A DNA stretch of 64,000 bases from Cardiocondyla obscurior (GCF_019399895.1 NC_091878.1:372001-436000), one strand, 5' to 3'. Positions 50,101 through 62,413 are shown, counted from the stretch's first letter. Numbers and translations: made by a program. Notes: generated from the sequence alone by a model not told the origin.

Positions 50101-53100
50101 CGTCCGCTCGTGTCGCAAAAAAAAAAAAAATTCGCCGACGTGCACGCGACAAGGTATCGATCCCTTTTCGCTAGCTACATTGTAAGCTTAATTTTAGTTG
50201 CATCATCGCCACAGAGATCATAAATTGTCGTAATGTAGAGCGGGTCGTAGAACGCAAAAGGATCCACGTGTTGCAAGAGCAGGTTATACCGATTTCCGTT
50301 CGGTTTCCTTTTCAGGTTAAATTCTCGCGTGCGTGTTTAAAAGGGATTGAAAAGCATCAATGGAAATACGAGATTATCGTAAGGGAAGTAGTTCTAGCGT
50401 GGACTCTGCTTCTTACTTTCCGTTTCGTATTTGCATTTCTTCATCATCCTCGAATTTTGACATAATGTTCGAAGTCAAATAAGTAGATTATATCAGTTTT
50501 AATTAAATAAAAAATTAAACTAAGAAACAAGGAAACCACAAGATTTTAATGTAAAGCTCGAACGTGCAATTTTTTTTTTTATTGTAAGCATAAACACTCA
50601 AAAGGATTTTATCATTTATAAAAATACTGTCTTATCATTTAATATTAATTGTAGCTAATTGAATACTTTGCAGTTTATCAAATTTTATAACCATAATATA
50701 TTTAATAGCGTAATATTTAATATCTTCTCTTTTCGAGCAGCTGAATTACCTTCAAACAGATTATGTCGAGATTCGAGTATATTGACGCTTTTTACATCTT
50801 GTCGTCTAAAGTCAAGCGATTTAATTGTAATAGAAAGCGACACCGTCAACATGAGTCCGTAATTAAGTTTTTACGTAACGGATCAACGTTTCTCGACAAG
50901 AAAAAAAAAAAAAACAAAAAAATATATATATATCCCACACAGTTTCGCGACGTTGTGGAATCTTCGGTGGACAATCACGGCCCGACTATAATTATAATGT
51001 AAACAAAGTGCAACACGCTGCCTTGCTGAACAGTACAAGTACAAAACGAAATACAAATACATAAAGAAAAAGAAGAAAAAAAAAAAGAAAAAAAAATCGC
51101 GTCTTCGATTTAATGGACGGGAACGATTACCGGTAGTTAAGGGATATCAAAACGAAGAGGAAAAAAAAAACGACGACAAATTATTAAGCCGTTAAGTGAT
51201 GGAAGAGAACAAAAAAAAAAAAAAAAGAAGTAAATAATTAAATAAAAAAAAAGAAAGAGGCTCCGTTGTGCATGCGACAACGGCCCGGATCCGTCGATCA
51301 TACTATGCATGCACGAAAAACTAAATCAACGACGATGAAAATGCGTTTGTTCACAGATACCTCAGTTGCCGTGGCCTCAGACCCTTTTCGAGTTTTACAA
51401 TCACTTTTCGCTATATACGTGTCGTGTCCGTCTGTTTGTCGCACTTGTAATTAATTTAGAAAGAGCGAGTGAAAGAATGAAAGAGAAAAAGAGAGAGAGA
51501 AAGAAAGAGAGAGAGAATAAGAGGCATAGCGTGATAGTACCTTGCACTTGTGTAAACTTTATGGATCATGTATATAGATAATAATTATGTACAGTCGTCG
51601 CGATAATTGTGTTAACGCGCGTTTTATTTTGCTGGCTTACGACATTTTGCGTGTCTAGCAAGAATAATGAAAACTATACGTCGATATCAATCCTTACTTC
51701 GAGCCTGCGTCTGAATCGTACAGAATGAACGATCGCTTCGACTGTCATTCACGAGTGTTTCTATCTTTTTTTTTTATTTTCTTAATTTTATTTTTTACCT
51801 TAACGATATAAGTGTGTCGAGAAAATTTTGTCAATTTAATCGAAAAAAAAAAAATTAGGAGGTACAGAAATGTCGAACGTTTGAGGCAGAATTTTTGTAT
51901 CTCCCACGTTATTTTCCGCAATGCAATTTAATCGGTCACGGGACACGCAACGCGGATACACGTGTATATTTATCCCGTGAATTACATGCATCTTTTCTTC
52001 CCTCGCTGATCGTTCTTCCGTCACGTGTCTCCGAGCCGAAGAGATCCACCGTGATCGTCACGTAACCGACTTCCGTAATTAATACGTATACAGGGCTCAC
52101 CCCGTCGAGCGATTAATTAATAAACGGGTTTGTGCCTCCGTCTACATTCGCGATATAATCGTGCGCGATCGAGGAGGACCAACGGTTCACTCCGGCGAAG
52201 CCTATCCGATAGAGAGCCTAATTACCTTTTACGCGCGCTTTCGCGAAACCATAATCCGGATCAGTTCCGGGAAAGGAATCCACGCACAAATATGTAATGC
52301 TTCCCCGGCTTCCCTGCCGGGTTCGAAGCGAGACAACACTGCCAAAAAAAAAGAAAAAAAAAATCTAATAGAGCTCGTTAAGATCGCGAAATTCCATCAC
52401 CCGTCCTTCCGCTTATGAGGATGACCCCGAATTTATCTGAATAATGAATATATAATCTTCCGCGTCTGAGGCTCGGCAATAAGATATATACTTCTCATCA
52501 TAAGCTACAATAGTTGTTGTACTTATTTCTCTTTTATTTTGTCACCAGTCTCTGGATGTTAATGCGGCTACGAGCAACACGTGCATCGTTCGTATGCGAC
52601 GGACTCCCATTAAGAATGCAACCGGGAAACGGATGATAGAACGACGCATGTGAGCGCGAAACACGCCGTATTTTTATTATTATTATTCTATTATTATTCT
52701 ATTATTATTCTATTATTATTATAATAATATTTTACAGAGTGCGGATATTAGATATAAAAAATATGTATAGATAGACCGTACACAGACAGAGACGTACGCG
52801 CAATGCGAGCGTGCAAGCACGCGCTGTACACGCACACACATATACACATATTGTTCCGTTATCGCCGTTATACCATCCGTGTAACATAACATTGCAAATA
52901 AACTTGCAGTTTATTAACCGATCAAACTTGCGACTTTTTCTAGCAAACGACCCTCTTTCCGATATTTTTTTTTATCATTATCATTATTATTTTATTTTTT
53001 TTATAGACAGCACCTCGTATGTTCAAGGAGAAAGAAAACGCGGAAAAGGCTGCCGCATTTCGACATTCACTTTAACGTGAATTATAAAAATTATAAAATT

Positions 53101-54100
53101 TTAATAAATGTGAAGAGCCAGTTTAATTTCTACTACCTTAATCTGCTAATCTGAAGATTCCATCAATCCGATAATTATCAATTACCTATACCGCGAGTCT
53201 AATATAAATATTAATTATACTGTAATTCTAATTGTTATCGTGGGCAATATTTACTGGCGCACGGAGACGATAAGCAAAGTAATTTATCTTCGTTGCGTCC
53301 CTCATCAAAAAATGATAAATCACAAGTTACAACTAATGAGCTATGAGATTGCAAGAGTAATTGCGTAAAGCTATGTTAATTTAAAAAGTTGCCCGGTGAG
53401 ATTAATTCTGAAGTGGTATATTTGAGCTGAAATGATTTGTATCGCGATTATCATGCTCGTGTTCCACGGCTGAAGGTGGGCGGCGTTCAACGAGGAAGGT
53501 AAGTTAGCGCGGAGTGATATAAACTGCCTGCAACTATTTCCGCGAATATAGACTACGTCTCCACCCATCGAGCGACGAACGAAATATCGACGCATCGGCT
53601 TTACCATCGAGTCTCGTGGCCTTGAACGAGGGGCGCGATCCTCGACATGGGTAGTATGGCGTCGGGGTGAGTTTGCGCGAGCGCGGCGTCGGGTGGTTCC
53701 CTTAACGTAGCCATAACCGTATACCTCGTTCTAGTCCACCCTTTTCTTAAACGCCCTTATGGCCTGGATCCTACCTTCGATAAAACGACGTCCGGACGCC
53801 GCGATAACGTAGCTAATGAGAGATTCTCTTACCGATTAATATTTATATGTAATTATTAGTAGGATAAACGTAAATTATTGATTAACTTTATCGATCAATA
53901 GGTATTCGCTTTGGGTATTGGTTTAAATTATTAAACACGGTGAATTTTGTGCTATAATTGTTCGAGAGGGTCAGAGATCTCTTCAAGTATTGGGGATTCG
54001 TTATTTTGCTAAATGCCTCTCGTGAGACTTTTGCACAGGCGAATGTGTAGGAGGAAATTAAAAAAAAAAAAAGGAAAAAGAAAAATCGGGGAGATCGCGT
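42054..54100. other. 12 kb flank downstream of broad, no gene recognised
   Basis: It begins with the exon E 3' untranslated region (GC triplet runs CCG/TCG at 42110-42137, no close AATAAA). The rest is AT-rich: ATT/TTA triplets at 43120-43175, poly-T at 44250-44270 and 47128-47160, TA at 46320-46338, GA-rich at 49378-49430 and 51470-51515, and repeated A-runs at 51065-51250. A GC-richer patch at 43440-43900 gives open frames without known domains. I see no tRNA, conserved protein or coding-quality exon here. Confidence 0.55.
52670..52735. repeat. ATT-based minisatellite
   Basis: ATT triplets interrupted every 12 bases by a C (TATTATTATTCT-like unit, about three copies), ending in a short inverted segment TTATTATTATAATAATA that can form a hairpin. 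Confidence 0.85.
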
Positions 54101-54672
54101 GGGAGCGCGCGTGCGCTCGCTCGCACGTGTGAAAGGGTGTGCGCGGGATTGAAATCGACTGGGGGTAGGTGCGGCGGCAGAGGGCAGAGGTGGAGTGACA
54201 GGGGTGGCAGGAAGGAAGGAAGGGTGGAAGAAGAGAGGAAAGGAGAAAGGCAGACAGATACGATCGGCGCGAAGATTTAGTCAACAACGCGCGACCACCT
54301 GTAGTTGTAGCTTCCAGCCATCCCTGAGAGCCACCCTTCTCTCTGTCTCTCTCTTTCTCTCTCTCTTTTCTCTCCGCGTCGCGCACTCCCGCAATATTGT
54401 CCGTCCCATCGCGATAGCCACGAGAAGCGAGTTGTCCAGTTTCCGGGCTGCTAACTCTAGCTGACATCCGGGTCGCACAGAACGGACGGAATCGCGCGCG
54501 CGGGTCATCCGACAACGATCTCACGCGGTGACAAACGGCGGAAAAGGAACGGATTCGGATCCGTCTCCGAGAGCTGCGACGACGACAACGGCGACGACGC
54601 TGGCGAAGGAAAGCGAGTCCGGACACCGTCCCGACTTACATTACGTAGCAACCTGCCAGGATTACCATCAAA
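54101..54672 (+). promoter_or_regulatory. GC-rich promoter/leader candidate of a second gene
   Basis: A GC- and CpG-rich island in AT-rich surroundings: G-rich purine sequence, then CT repeats (54339-54375), then CpG-rich sequence with many ACG/GACG triplets up to a start codon at 54673. The composition matches the broad leader region. A CpG-rich island with a purine/pyrimidine tract is typical of hymenopteran 5' leaders, but the transcription start is not identified. Confidence 0.35.
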
Positions 54673-54711
54673 ATGAAGACCTCGTCGTTCTCTCTACGTG
54701 TTATGCGCCGG
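54673..54711 (+). CDS. Candidate first coding exon of an unidentified + strand gene
   Basis: An ATG with a good insect context (CATCAAAATG) opens MKTSSFSLRVMRR and runs straight into a strong donor, CGCCGG|GTGAGT, in phase 0. The upstream GC-rich leader and the consensus donor make this look like a first exon of 13 codons. No downstream exon in the window is certain. Candidates are the 27-base segment at 57964-57990 and a recursive-splice-like site at 59226/59227. The product cannot be identified. Alternatively the open frame could be accidental and the donor belong to a non-coding leader. Confidence 0.3.
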
Positions 54712-57700
54712 GTGAGTACAGATTCTATCGCATCCGTCCGTATTTTCAGCTACCAATGGCTGACAGCCACGACCACCTTACTGAGAGACGAATTTCAAGA
54801 GGCGTCGGTGGAGTACTTTTGATAGGAAATTACCTCGTTAGAGACGCGACTGAAATTACGGATGGAAAGCTTTCTGAGACACGTCAAGTGAACGTTGTGA
54901 AAATAAATTAGGAATTAAAAACGCTGAACACGGTACAATACTGACAAGGAGTTTTATATGTTAAAATCGTAATCTTTTATAAAAAAATAAAAAAAATTAA
55001 TTAACGTAAAGCAACGCGAATAAAAAATTTGACATTAATAATATATAATGGTTTTAATTCATAAAATAAATTAAATTTTCCAAACGTATACATATTTATG
55101 TATGTATATATTTTTTTAACGTCGTTTTCTTACTACTTGAATTCAATAGGAAATAAACGAGAAGAACGAATAATATTTTAAATATCGAATTATTGCACTG
55201 CTACCTTTTTGACCTATTTTATCAAGTACGCTTTGTGGAAAATACCTGTACCTACGGAATTTCATTTTAATCAACAGCATGATTGTGTGAAGCGCGGACG
55301 GAGATCGATGCGACGTATCGCTCGGTACATTAATATTTATGAGTTTCCTTCCGGAGAGAAGAGTGAGTCTATCACAAGGCTCGAGCTAGAGCGAACGTGA
55401 TCAAATAACGATCGAAGATAGCAATAAAGTTTTTTAATTTTACGAAAAATTTAGTTCGCGAAAAAAAATTAAGTCTTCTTTTTTTTTTAATAAAATTTTA
55501 TGGGAAACACGGGACAATCGCGATAGTGACGGATGAAAGCGAGATATTGGCCCCGACGCGAAGATACACTCGAACAGCTCGATCACCATGGGACGATCGC
55601 GTAATTTGATCGTTATGTTTAAACGCTCTCAGATTACGAGTGTAGAGCGCGGAAACTTTGAAAGCATCCCGTTTATTCAGAGCTAGGTGCTCGACGTTGT
55701 CTTCTGTATTTCACGAGACGTTTCTTAAGAGATGAGAAAACCAGCGGCACCGGCCGTGAGCTCGAGTTTCCTGTCGGGGTATCGGTTCGCGGATTCATCG
55801 TATTCCCTTTAGATTCACCCGAGGACGATAAAATCGCGGACGTAATCTACATTCGTGGTCGATAGTTGGTTCAATTTGCCACTCCCATTCGATTTAAACC
55901 GTAGGGTTCGCGACGAAAATAAAGAGAAAAATAAAATATATGTATTCGTGTATATTCTTTACTGTCGTAAAATTTATATCATGAATATTCGCGTCGTGAT
56001 ATTTACAGTGACTACCTAAATGCATATTGGTTATTTTTAATAAAAGTGCAAACGATTTTTTGGCTTCAAATCTCGATCAGCCATTGAATAAGGTTTTAAA
56101 TGGAAAATCTTTATTCGCATCTCTTTGATGTCAAATGACAACGAGGCTGACATGTAATACTCGACTTTTCTTTCAACGTTCGCTAGTGGGCGATTATATA
56201 GTCAGTCGCCACATCGAGAAAAAGCAAGTAGGACGTACGCGAAAGATGGGGGCGAGAATCCTAGTGTATACACATACGTATGTACATATAGACTATATAT
56301 TTCTTCCAGTTTCCCAGGCAGCCCAAGGGCTGTACGATGGGATCTTGGGTACGTGACCTTCGGTGTCATTTCTAATGATCGCGAAACCTTCGAGACGGCA
56401 ACGAGAGAAATATAGACTTCAACACCTTTCGTTAACAGAGATCTAATTAATTTTACGTGCTTAATTAATTTTACGTGCCTAAGCCCGAAATCTTTTTTTA
56501 CCCAAAATTGAGAGCACAACTGATGATCAACTATTATCATTTCAACATTTTATTTTATTTTAGAAATGCAAAATAAATTTTAAAAAAATTTGGAAACGTA
56601 TTGATTATTATTTTATCGAATATTGCGATATAATTTAAAATTATTACATCTTGTTTTTCTTTTTTCCGTAATTTTTAATCAGTAGAGTGTTTCAAAAGTA
56701 ATTTTAACGTGGCATTGTGATTATTTATAGCATGATGCAATATAAAATCTTGGCAACCTTTAAATGGAAAAGGTTAGAAAAGGGCGACTGACACATTTGT
56801 TAAGCAGTAAGGCTGGCACCCGTTCAGCCAAGTTTCGATGTTAATTTATGGCATATGACAGAAATTTCCGCTCTGCGAAGTATAGCGGCTATAAAGATAA
56901 AATTATCACCTCATAGTGTTAATATCAATAATGGGAAGTAATTGTACTTTACGACGAAAAAAATGTATGTCGACGATGTTAAAGTGAGTTAAAGTTGGAA
57001 ATACAACTCTTTCGGTTGCAACAGCAAATAAGAATTAAATTCATACGTCGCTAAATCGATAAAAAATAATATCATCATATTTTTTAATAGTCGACATAAC
57101 AGTTCTCTCTTTTTCCATCTCCCTTATATCATATTTAGATTTTAATTATTCAATATTTTAATATATTTTGCAAAAAGTGTGAAATATTCGGTAGCCTTCT
57201 GAATTCTTAACTAGTGCAATCAAAATTTTTTGTACCGACTGACAATTATAAAATTTAATTATCATTTATTTAATTTAAAAAACATTGGACTTAAAACGAC
57301 TAAAATAATTTATATTTTAAAATTAAATTCACGTTTCTCTTTCCATGGTAATTAAATTATGGGCCAGAATTTATCAAAGCGATATTATAAGCGTGACCTG
57401 TTCCATCATGTATCAAGTATTTTGTTTTGGGGAAAAAGAAAAAATTTTATGATCGCTTGTACTGGCAATCACGATAGTTTAAAGTACCTTCCTGCTTATG
57501 AATTATATACGGAGATACATAAAGTATCGAACTGGCCTAAAGGACAACAGCCCACCTGTTGCTAGTAGGCCTATAACGAGCGCGATATAGTAAATACCTC
57601 AGCATTTTGCAACTCATTATATACCAAATGCCTAGATTTCTTTTCTTTTGTATATTTTATCGCAATCAAATGTGCAGTTGTTCGATTTTCGGTTTCAATT

Positions 57701-59978
57701 TAATTTTGGAATACCAATAATATAAATAAAATTTTTTTAAGCACATTTAATATAAACGGTGTGGCGAATGTATAAGTTTTTGCCTTTACGCAGCCTAGAA
57801 AGTCAATAATAATTTTCGTATGTAAAAAAAAAAATAATAACACGTCCAAATATATTGATTACGTCGAATTAATTTTATACAAGATTTAACAGTGTCGCTT
57901 AGGTCTTTTTAAACTCATCCGACCGTACATGTAATTTATATTTTTATTGTTTTTATTGTACAGGCGCATCGTGGACCGACAATCGTGCAGGTATTTTAAA
58001 ATTAAGGAAAAGATTGGGCTGCGATATAGCTTAGGCGTCATTAGATTAGTTTTGAAACTGTAGAAAGCTGTTACTCACAGCCCTATTAGCGCATAGGTCG
58101 TAGGTTTCAAGACGTTAGAGCAAATCTCGTTGCTAAGCCGCTACATCTAATTACCGCTACCTACGTAATCATTTTCTCGGAATCTTATGTGATCTGATTA
58201 ATCCGCTTACGTTCAGTATTTCAAAATCGATAATTATTATTGGAAAAAGTAATTTATGTTAAAAACAGATTTCTAAGTTCCTACAGGATTTGTATATTTC
58301 AAATTTATATGAATTTATAATATAATAAAATAATACCGATACGGATTTAACAGAAGCGAGGTTCTTTAAAAAAAAAATAGTCACACGAAGCGCGCCACAT
58401 TTTTGATAAAAATCCGACATAAATTATTATTACGCATCTTATCAGTCTAATACTTTGATGTATGCCTACCCATATTAAACACGAATGTGCAAAGATTTAA
58501 TTAAAAGCTCTCGGTGCACGCAGATCAGCCTATGTACTGTAATCTCCTCATTCGCACTGAGTGAGTTCTACAGAAAAAAGTGGGTATCGCCAGGGTCGAC
58601 CTTTGAAGTTATAGATCAGTGTTACTCAAGTGTCGTGGTGTAAAGGCACATTTTTTTTCCACGCCTTTTTACACATTGTGAAACGTCAGGGGAAAAAATG
58701 CGACGACGCGACATTGGTTTTATTTTTAATTATAAAGAAAAATTGAAAAACACTGAGCTGAGTAATTCAAAGAGGAAACTTTAACGACGAGACTTTAAAA
58801 TTAGAAATACTTTAAAGCTAGAAACTTTTTCTATGCTACTATGACCTTTGATAAAAAAAAAAAAAAATAAAAAAATAAAAATTTTGAATGCAACATCTTA
58901 TATTCAGCCTGCAGCTCGCGCGCAGCAATCGCGGAAAGCATGAACGATACTTTAGAATGCATGAAAGAAAAAAGTACTTGCGTATAAAAATCACAGTCAC
59001 TTCAGCATGTTTTCTACCTACATTTATTTATATATACGTTGCCGTGTCGTGGCACACATATAAAATATTCTTAATTCAATATGTTTGAAAAGCCCTAGTA
59101 ATATCAATTGCCTTCTTAAATTTCAATAAATATATAATAAATATATAATTAATACTGCTGTATGTATATCAAGAGAAAAAATCAATTACTTCCCACCCTA
59201 ATGTAAGTCTCTTCTTTCTTTTGTAGGTAAGTGTATATCGTACATACGTACAACGCGAAGCTTTCGCTCACCGTCGGTAAGTTATAGCTTTTTTCCCTGA
59301 AAGCTTTCACCCACCGCGGACGTCGTTGTGCCATTGTTGCACATACCGAGAAGCTCCCTGATGCTACCACGCCAGTCGGTACAGCCGAGAACCCTTTCTC
59401 GAGTCGTGAACGGATTACCGACGCGAATCGTGCCACCCGGTATAATCGTCGGCGCTGTGCTACTGTTCTACTACTCGCGTGCTCATCTCCCGCTTATCCG
59501 TCTATGCCTGTCTATTTGTGTTCCGGCACTCTTAGGAATGCTCAATGTCACGCGCAACCCTTTTCCCTCGTAAAGAACCGCCAGGTGGGTATATGATGAC
59601 TTCATTTACCGAAGCTTACACTTCGTCGCGATACGTTTGTGCATTATGCATCCTGTCGCCTTGATTACATATCGACGAGTTAAACTACGAATTAGTAATC
59701 GTATTTCCTAAGTTGCACATCCGCGGCCTCGACCTTTCGACAGCTTCGACCGATTTGACGAGATTGCATGAAGGTTTATCGTTAATTACAATCGCGATAT
59801 TAATAAACATTTTACAGCGACGTCGGTTTACGTTTCGGATAGATTCGTTGCATTTAATTATTCTGTTAAATTATGTTACAGATAGGCATTATTATTTTCG
59901 TTACAAGTTTTAATGTCGTCGTTATTAATCGTTATCAATTTCTGCTCGCGTCTATTATTTATATAATTGGAAGAAATC
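54712..59978. other. AT-rich sequence, possibly an intron; no firm gene
   Basis: Mostly AT-rich. It holds a short tandem duplication (two copies of TTAATTAATTTTACGTGC at about 56442-56477), a degraded tRNA-like/SINE-like stretch (58015-58125), A-runs (58853-58880), and the splice-like signals described separately. No conserved protein was recognised. Confidence 0.5.
59211..59232 (+). promoter_or_regulatory. Candidate recursive (ratchet) splice site
   Basis: CTTCTTTCTTTTGTAG is followed directly by GTAAGT, so an acceptor and a consensus donor are fused at 59226/59227 with no exon between. This is the structure of zero-nucleotide recursive splice sites found in long fly introns (established knowledge). 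It would fit removal in steps of a long intron beginning at 54712. Unproven by sequence alone. Confidence 0.4.
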
Positions 59979-60015
59979 TCAATTTCTAACTACGAAAAAA
60001 AACCATGCGACTTAC

Positions 60016-60053
60016 CCAGCTGCAATCAGCGGAGTTGAAGATACTGCCGGTGA
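60016..60053 (-). CDS. Candidate 38-base exon of the same minus-strand gene
   Basis: On the minus strand it lies between TTTTTTTGTTGCAG and TGG|GTAAGTCG, both good splice signals. Entering in phase 1 from the exon at 60147-60303 it reads I-TGSIFNSADCSW and leaves in phase 0 with no stop. Any further exons would lie in the AT-rich sequence below 60000, where none is evident. Very short exons are easy to imagine by chance, so confidence is low. Confidence 0.22.
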
Positions 60054-60146
60054 CTGCAACAAAAAAATAAAAACATTATTGTAGACATGTCAGTTAATAA
60101 TTAAAATTAATAAAAAAAAAAAATTTTTTTTTTAATTTATACTTAC

Positions 60147-60303
60147 TTAAGAGTTGCTCCGCCGATGCAGGATGCCCCCCGGGCCTGCTCCTCCTCTCAG
60201 GTGGGACGTGTCGAGTCCTCCTTCCGCGCACAAGTAACTCGCGAACACCCCGAACCGTAATTTTATAATCGCGATAATTACTAATCACTTTCGCGGGGTC
60301 CAT
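60147..60303 (-). CDS. Candidate coding part of an unidentified minus-strand gene (52 codons, partial)
   Basis: Read on the minus strand, an exon is bounded by an acceptor (TTTCTTGTTACAG, exon from 60463) and a strong donor (TTAA|GTAAGTAT at 60146). Within it an ATG at 60303 opens MDPAKVISNYRDYKITVRGV and continues, rich in arginine, to AEQLL in phase 1. The next proposed exon continues the frame. The upstream part of the exon is open in a different frame, so the start is uncertain. No family is recognised and the gene may be lineage-specific or non-coding. Confidence 0.25.
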
Positions 60304-60580
60304 CTTCGATCCTCGCGTTTAGAAAAAATTCGTATTTAAAAAAATTCTGCTCAAATGTTTTACGAAATTTCCGATCGACCGACGAACCACTTGCGGTTCG
60401 TATATTATTAATACCGGCGGTAACGGCACTTTTGATGATACCAGTGGATGCTGCTTCGTCGATCTGTAACAAGAAAAAAAAAATATAATTTAATACACTG
60501 TAACAATAGTAGGATTAGAAAAAATCATGCACGCGCTACGCGCGCGCTGTTTTTCAAGAAACTCAATTACAAACTACAAA

Positions 60581-60611
<31 letters not shown>

Positions 60612-60618
60612 GCCTTAC

Positions 60619-60661
60619 TTAAATTGCATAAACTTGAGTGAAGTTTTAGAGTTCTGTCGGA
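60619..60661 (-). other. Candidate 43-base leader exon on the minus strand
   Basis: On the minus strand, TATTTTATGGTAG precedes 43 bases that end TTTAA|GTAAGG. Joining it to the exon starting at 60463 opens an alternative short frame from an ATG near its end (MQFKSTKQHP...), which stops within the next exon. It is listed as non-coding for that reason. Confidence 0.2.
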
Positions 60662-60699
60662 CTACCATAAAATAGAAAATTAATATAATAATATTAATA

Positions 60700-61469
60700 T
60701 AGGCATGCCAATATGTTATAACAAGCTTAAAAAGAAATGCTTTATTCAGTAATTTAAGCAGACGACGATTTTTTTACAGTTCGTCAAAGCTGTTTTTACA
60801 AAGAAGGGTATGAATAGAGAAAAAAAAAACTCGATAACGAGTGGTCCACAACGTAAGGAGACAAAGCGGTTATGCAAAGCTAAATGTCAAGAGCGCGATA
60901 CGATTCTTCTTGCGGTGAGAATTTTCTCGAGCTGCGACTACCTGAACGAGCGGCGCGTCGAAGCGGCTATCCAAGAATATTTGGTAGTGATGATACGACG
61001 TCTATCACGCCGTTCAAACGCGCGGTTGCGAGAATAATGGAGAAGCGAGGAAACTATCGCAAGTAATTTACGTAATGTGTGCGATAGCACGTTTGACACC
61101 TGCCGATACTTAACAATGAAAGATTCACAAAGACCTGTAGTAACTCCTCGAAACTTTATCCTACCGCGATGCAAAGGCGCATTGTGCACGATCGTTGATA
61201 GAATTTTCAATTTTTCCCGAACAATCGTCTCGTCCCCGCGTGTTTTATGCATCGAAGCCGCCATTTGTATGTACACGTTTGCTATTTATGCTCGATGCAT
61301 TATTCCACGGAGAAAAAAAAATATAACCGTGCTGAATAGAAAATATTCTAAGTCTAACCGAACTAGCTGATTCACGTGAAATGATAGCTTTAATTACGAA
61401 AAAATAGCTACCTACTTTCTGGCGATGGCCCAGCCCAGGGGATGATGATCGAGAAGACGGAGGAAGAGA
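60700..61469. other. Non-coding spacer before the tandem repeat
   Basis: Open frames on both strands over 60938-61276 lack any recognisable domain. Near 61415 the minus strand shows a donor-like GTAGGTAG followed by sequence resembling the duplicated intron starts (TAGCTATTTTTTCGTAATTA), possibly an upstream leader of the minus-strand transcript that would start within the tandem repeat. Confidence 0.35.
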
Positions 61470-61713
61470 TAGCGGGATCGTTCTCTCTCTCGGTGGTTTT
61501 CAGCGGCCGGCACTTTACGGTATATTAACTATTCGTATAAGAATCGACGCACGTCGTGATAGTATCACATACTAATCGTCCTCGCCGCGACAAATGCCAT
61601 ATCTACCTCAAGGTACGACGAAAGCTCTGCTCGTTGCGTAGCACGTGGCGGCGTAGTCGAGCGCGTGGTGGGTATTACGCAACGCGAATGGTCAGACTTC
61701 CGGCAGAGCCATG

Positions 61714-61745
61714 CGGTCGTGACGTCACCCGGTCGTGACGTCATC
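61714..61745. promoter_or_regulatory. CRE-like pair (TGACGTCA x2) in repeat copy 1
   Basis: Two 16-base subunits of the form CGGTCGTGACGTCAYC, with perfect TGACGTCA palindromes at 61720-61727 and 61736-61743. TGACGTCA is the CREB/ATF (bZIP) consensus. Binding is inferred from the motif only. Confidence 0.6.
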
Positions 61746-62048
61746 CGGTCGACCGAACGCCGACTTTGTTAATTTACTACACTCGATACCTGTACGTACG
61801 TAGCGGGATCGTTCTCTCTCTCAGTCCTTTTAGCGGCCGGCACTTTACGGTATATTAACTATGGGTCTCATATAAGAATTGACGCACATCGCGATAGTAT
61901 CACACACTAATCGTCCTCGCCGCGACAAATGCCATATCTACCTCAAGGTACGACGAAAGCTCTGCTCGTTGCGTAGCACGTGGCGGCGTAGTCGAGCGCG
62001 TGGTGAGTAGTGCGCAGCGCGAATGGTCAGACTTCCGGCAGAGCCATG

Positions 62049-62096
62049 CGGTCGTGACGTCACCCGGTCGTGACGTCATCCGGTCGTGACGTCATC
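62049..62096. promoter_or_regulatory. CRE-like triplet (TGACGTCA x3) in repeat copy 2
   Basis: Three 16-base subunits with palindromes at 62055-62062, 62071-62078 and 62087-62094, spaced exactly 16 bases. This is one more subunit than copy 1. Confidence 0.6.
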
Positions 62097-62405
62097 CGGT
62101 CGACCGAACGCCGACTTTGTTAATTTACTACACTCGATACCTGTACATACTTAGCGGGATCGTTCTCTCTCTCAGTCCTTTTAGCGGCCGACACTTTACG
62201 GTATATTAACTATGGGTTTCGTACAAGAATCGACAGACATCGCGATAGTATCACACACTAATCGTCCTCGCCGCGACAAATGCCATATCTACCTCAATGT
62301 ACGACGAAAGCTCTGCTCGCTGCGTAGCGCGTGCCGGCGTAGTCGAGCGCGTGGTGAGTAGTGCGCAGCGCGACTGGCGAGCCTTCCGACTGAGCCATGC
62401 GGTCG

Positions 62406-62413
62406 TGACGTCA
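62406..62413. promoter_or_regulatory. Single CRE-like TGACGTCA in repeat copy 3
   Basis: One palindrome in the context GGTCGTGACGTCATCCGGTC, in the position occupied by two or three in the other copies. Confidence 0.55.

Larger units (their letters stand above)
59979..60620. repeat. Duplicated intron-start segment (two copies about 590 bases apart)
   Basis: 59979-60016 reads CTCAATTTCTAACTACG, A-run, CCATGCGACTTACC. 60563-60619 reads CTCAATTACAAACTACA, long A-run, TTATGCGCCTTACTT. The two match except for a few substitutions and the length of the A-run. On the minus strand both are the first bases of a proposed intron (GTAAGTCGCAT / GTAAGGCGCAT), so an exon-intron junction seems to have been copied locally. 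Confidence 0.5.

Noticed and set aside
51266..51300. Short perfect inverted repeat CCGTTGT...ACAACGG around GCATGC
   Set aside because: A 7-base stem is expected by chance in a window this size; no other evidence of function.
56660..57020. Stretch suspected to be a decayed mariner-type transposon
   Set aside because: I could not find matching terminal inverted repeats or transposase residues.
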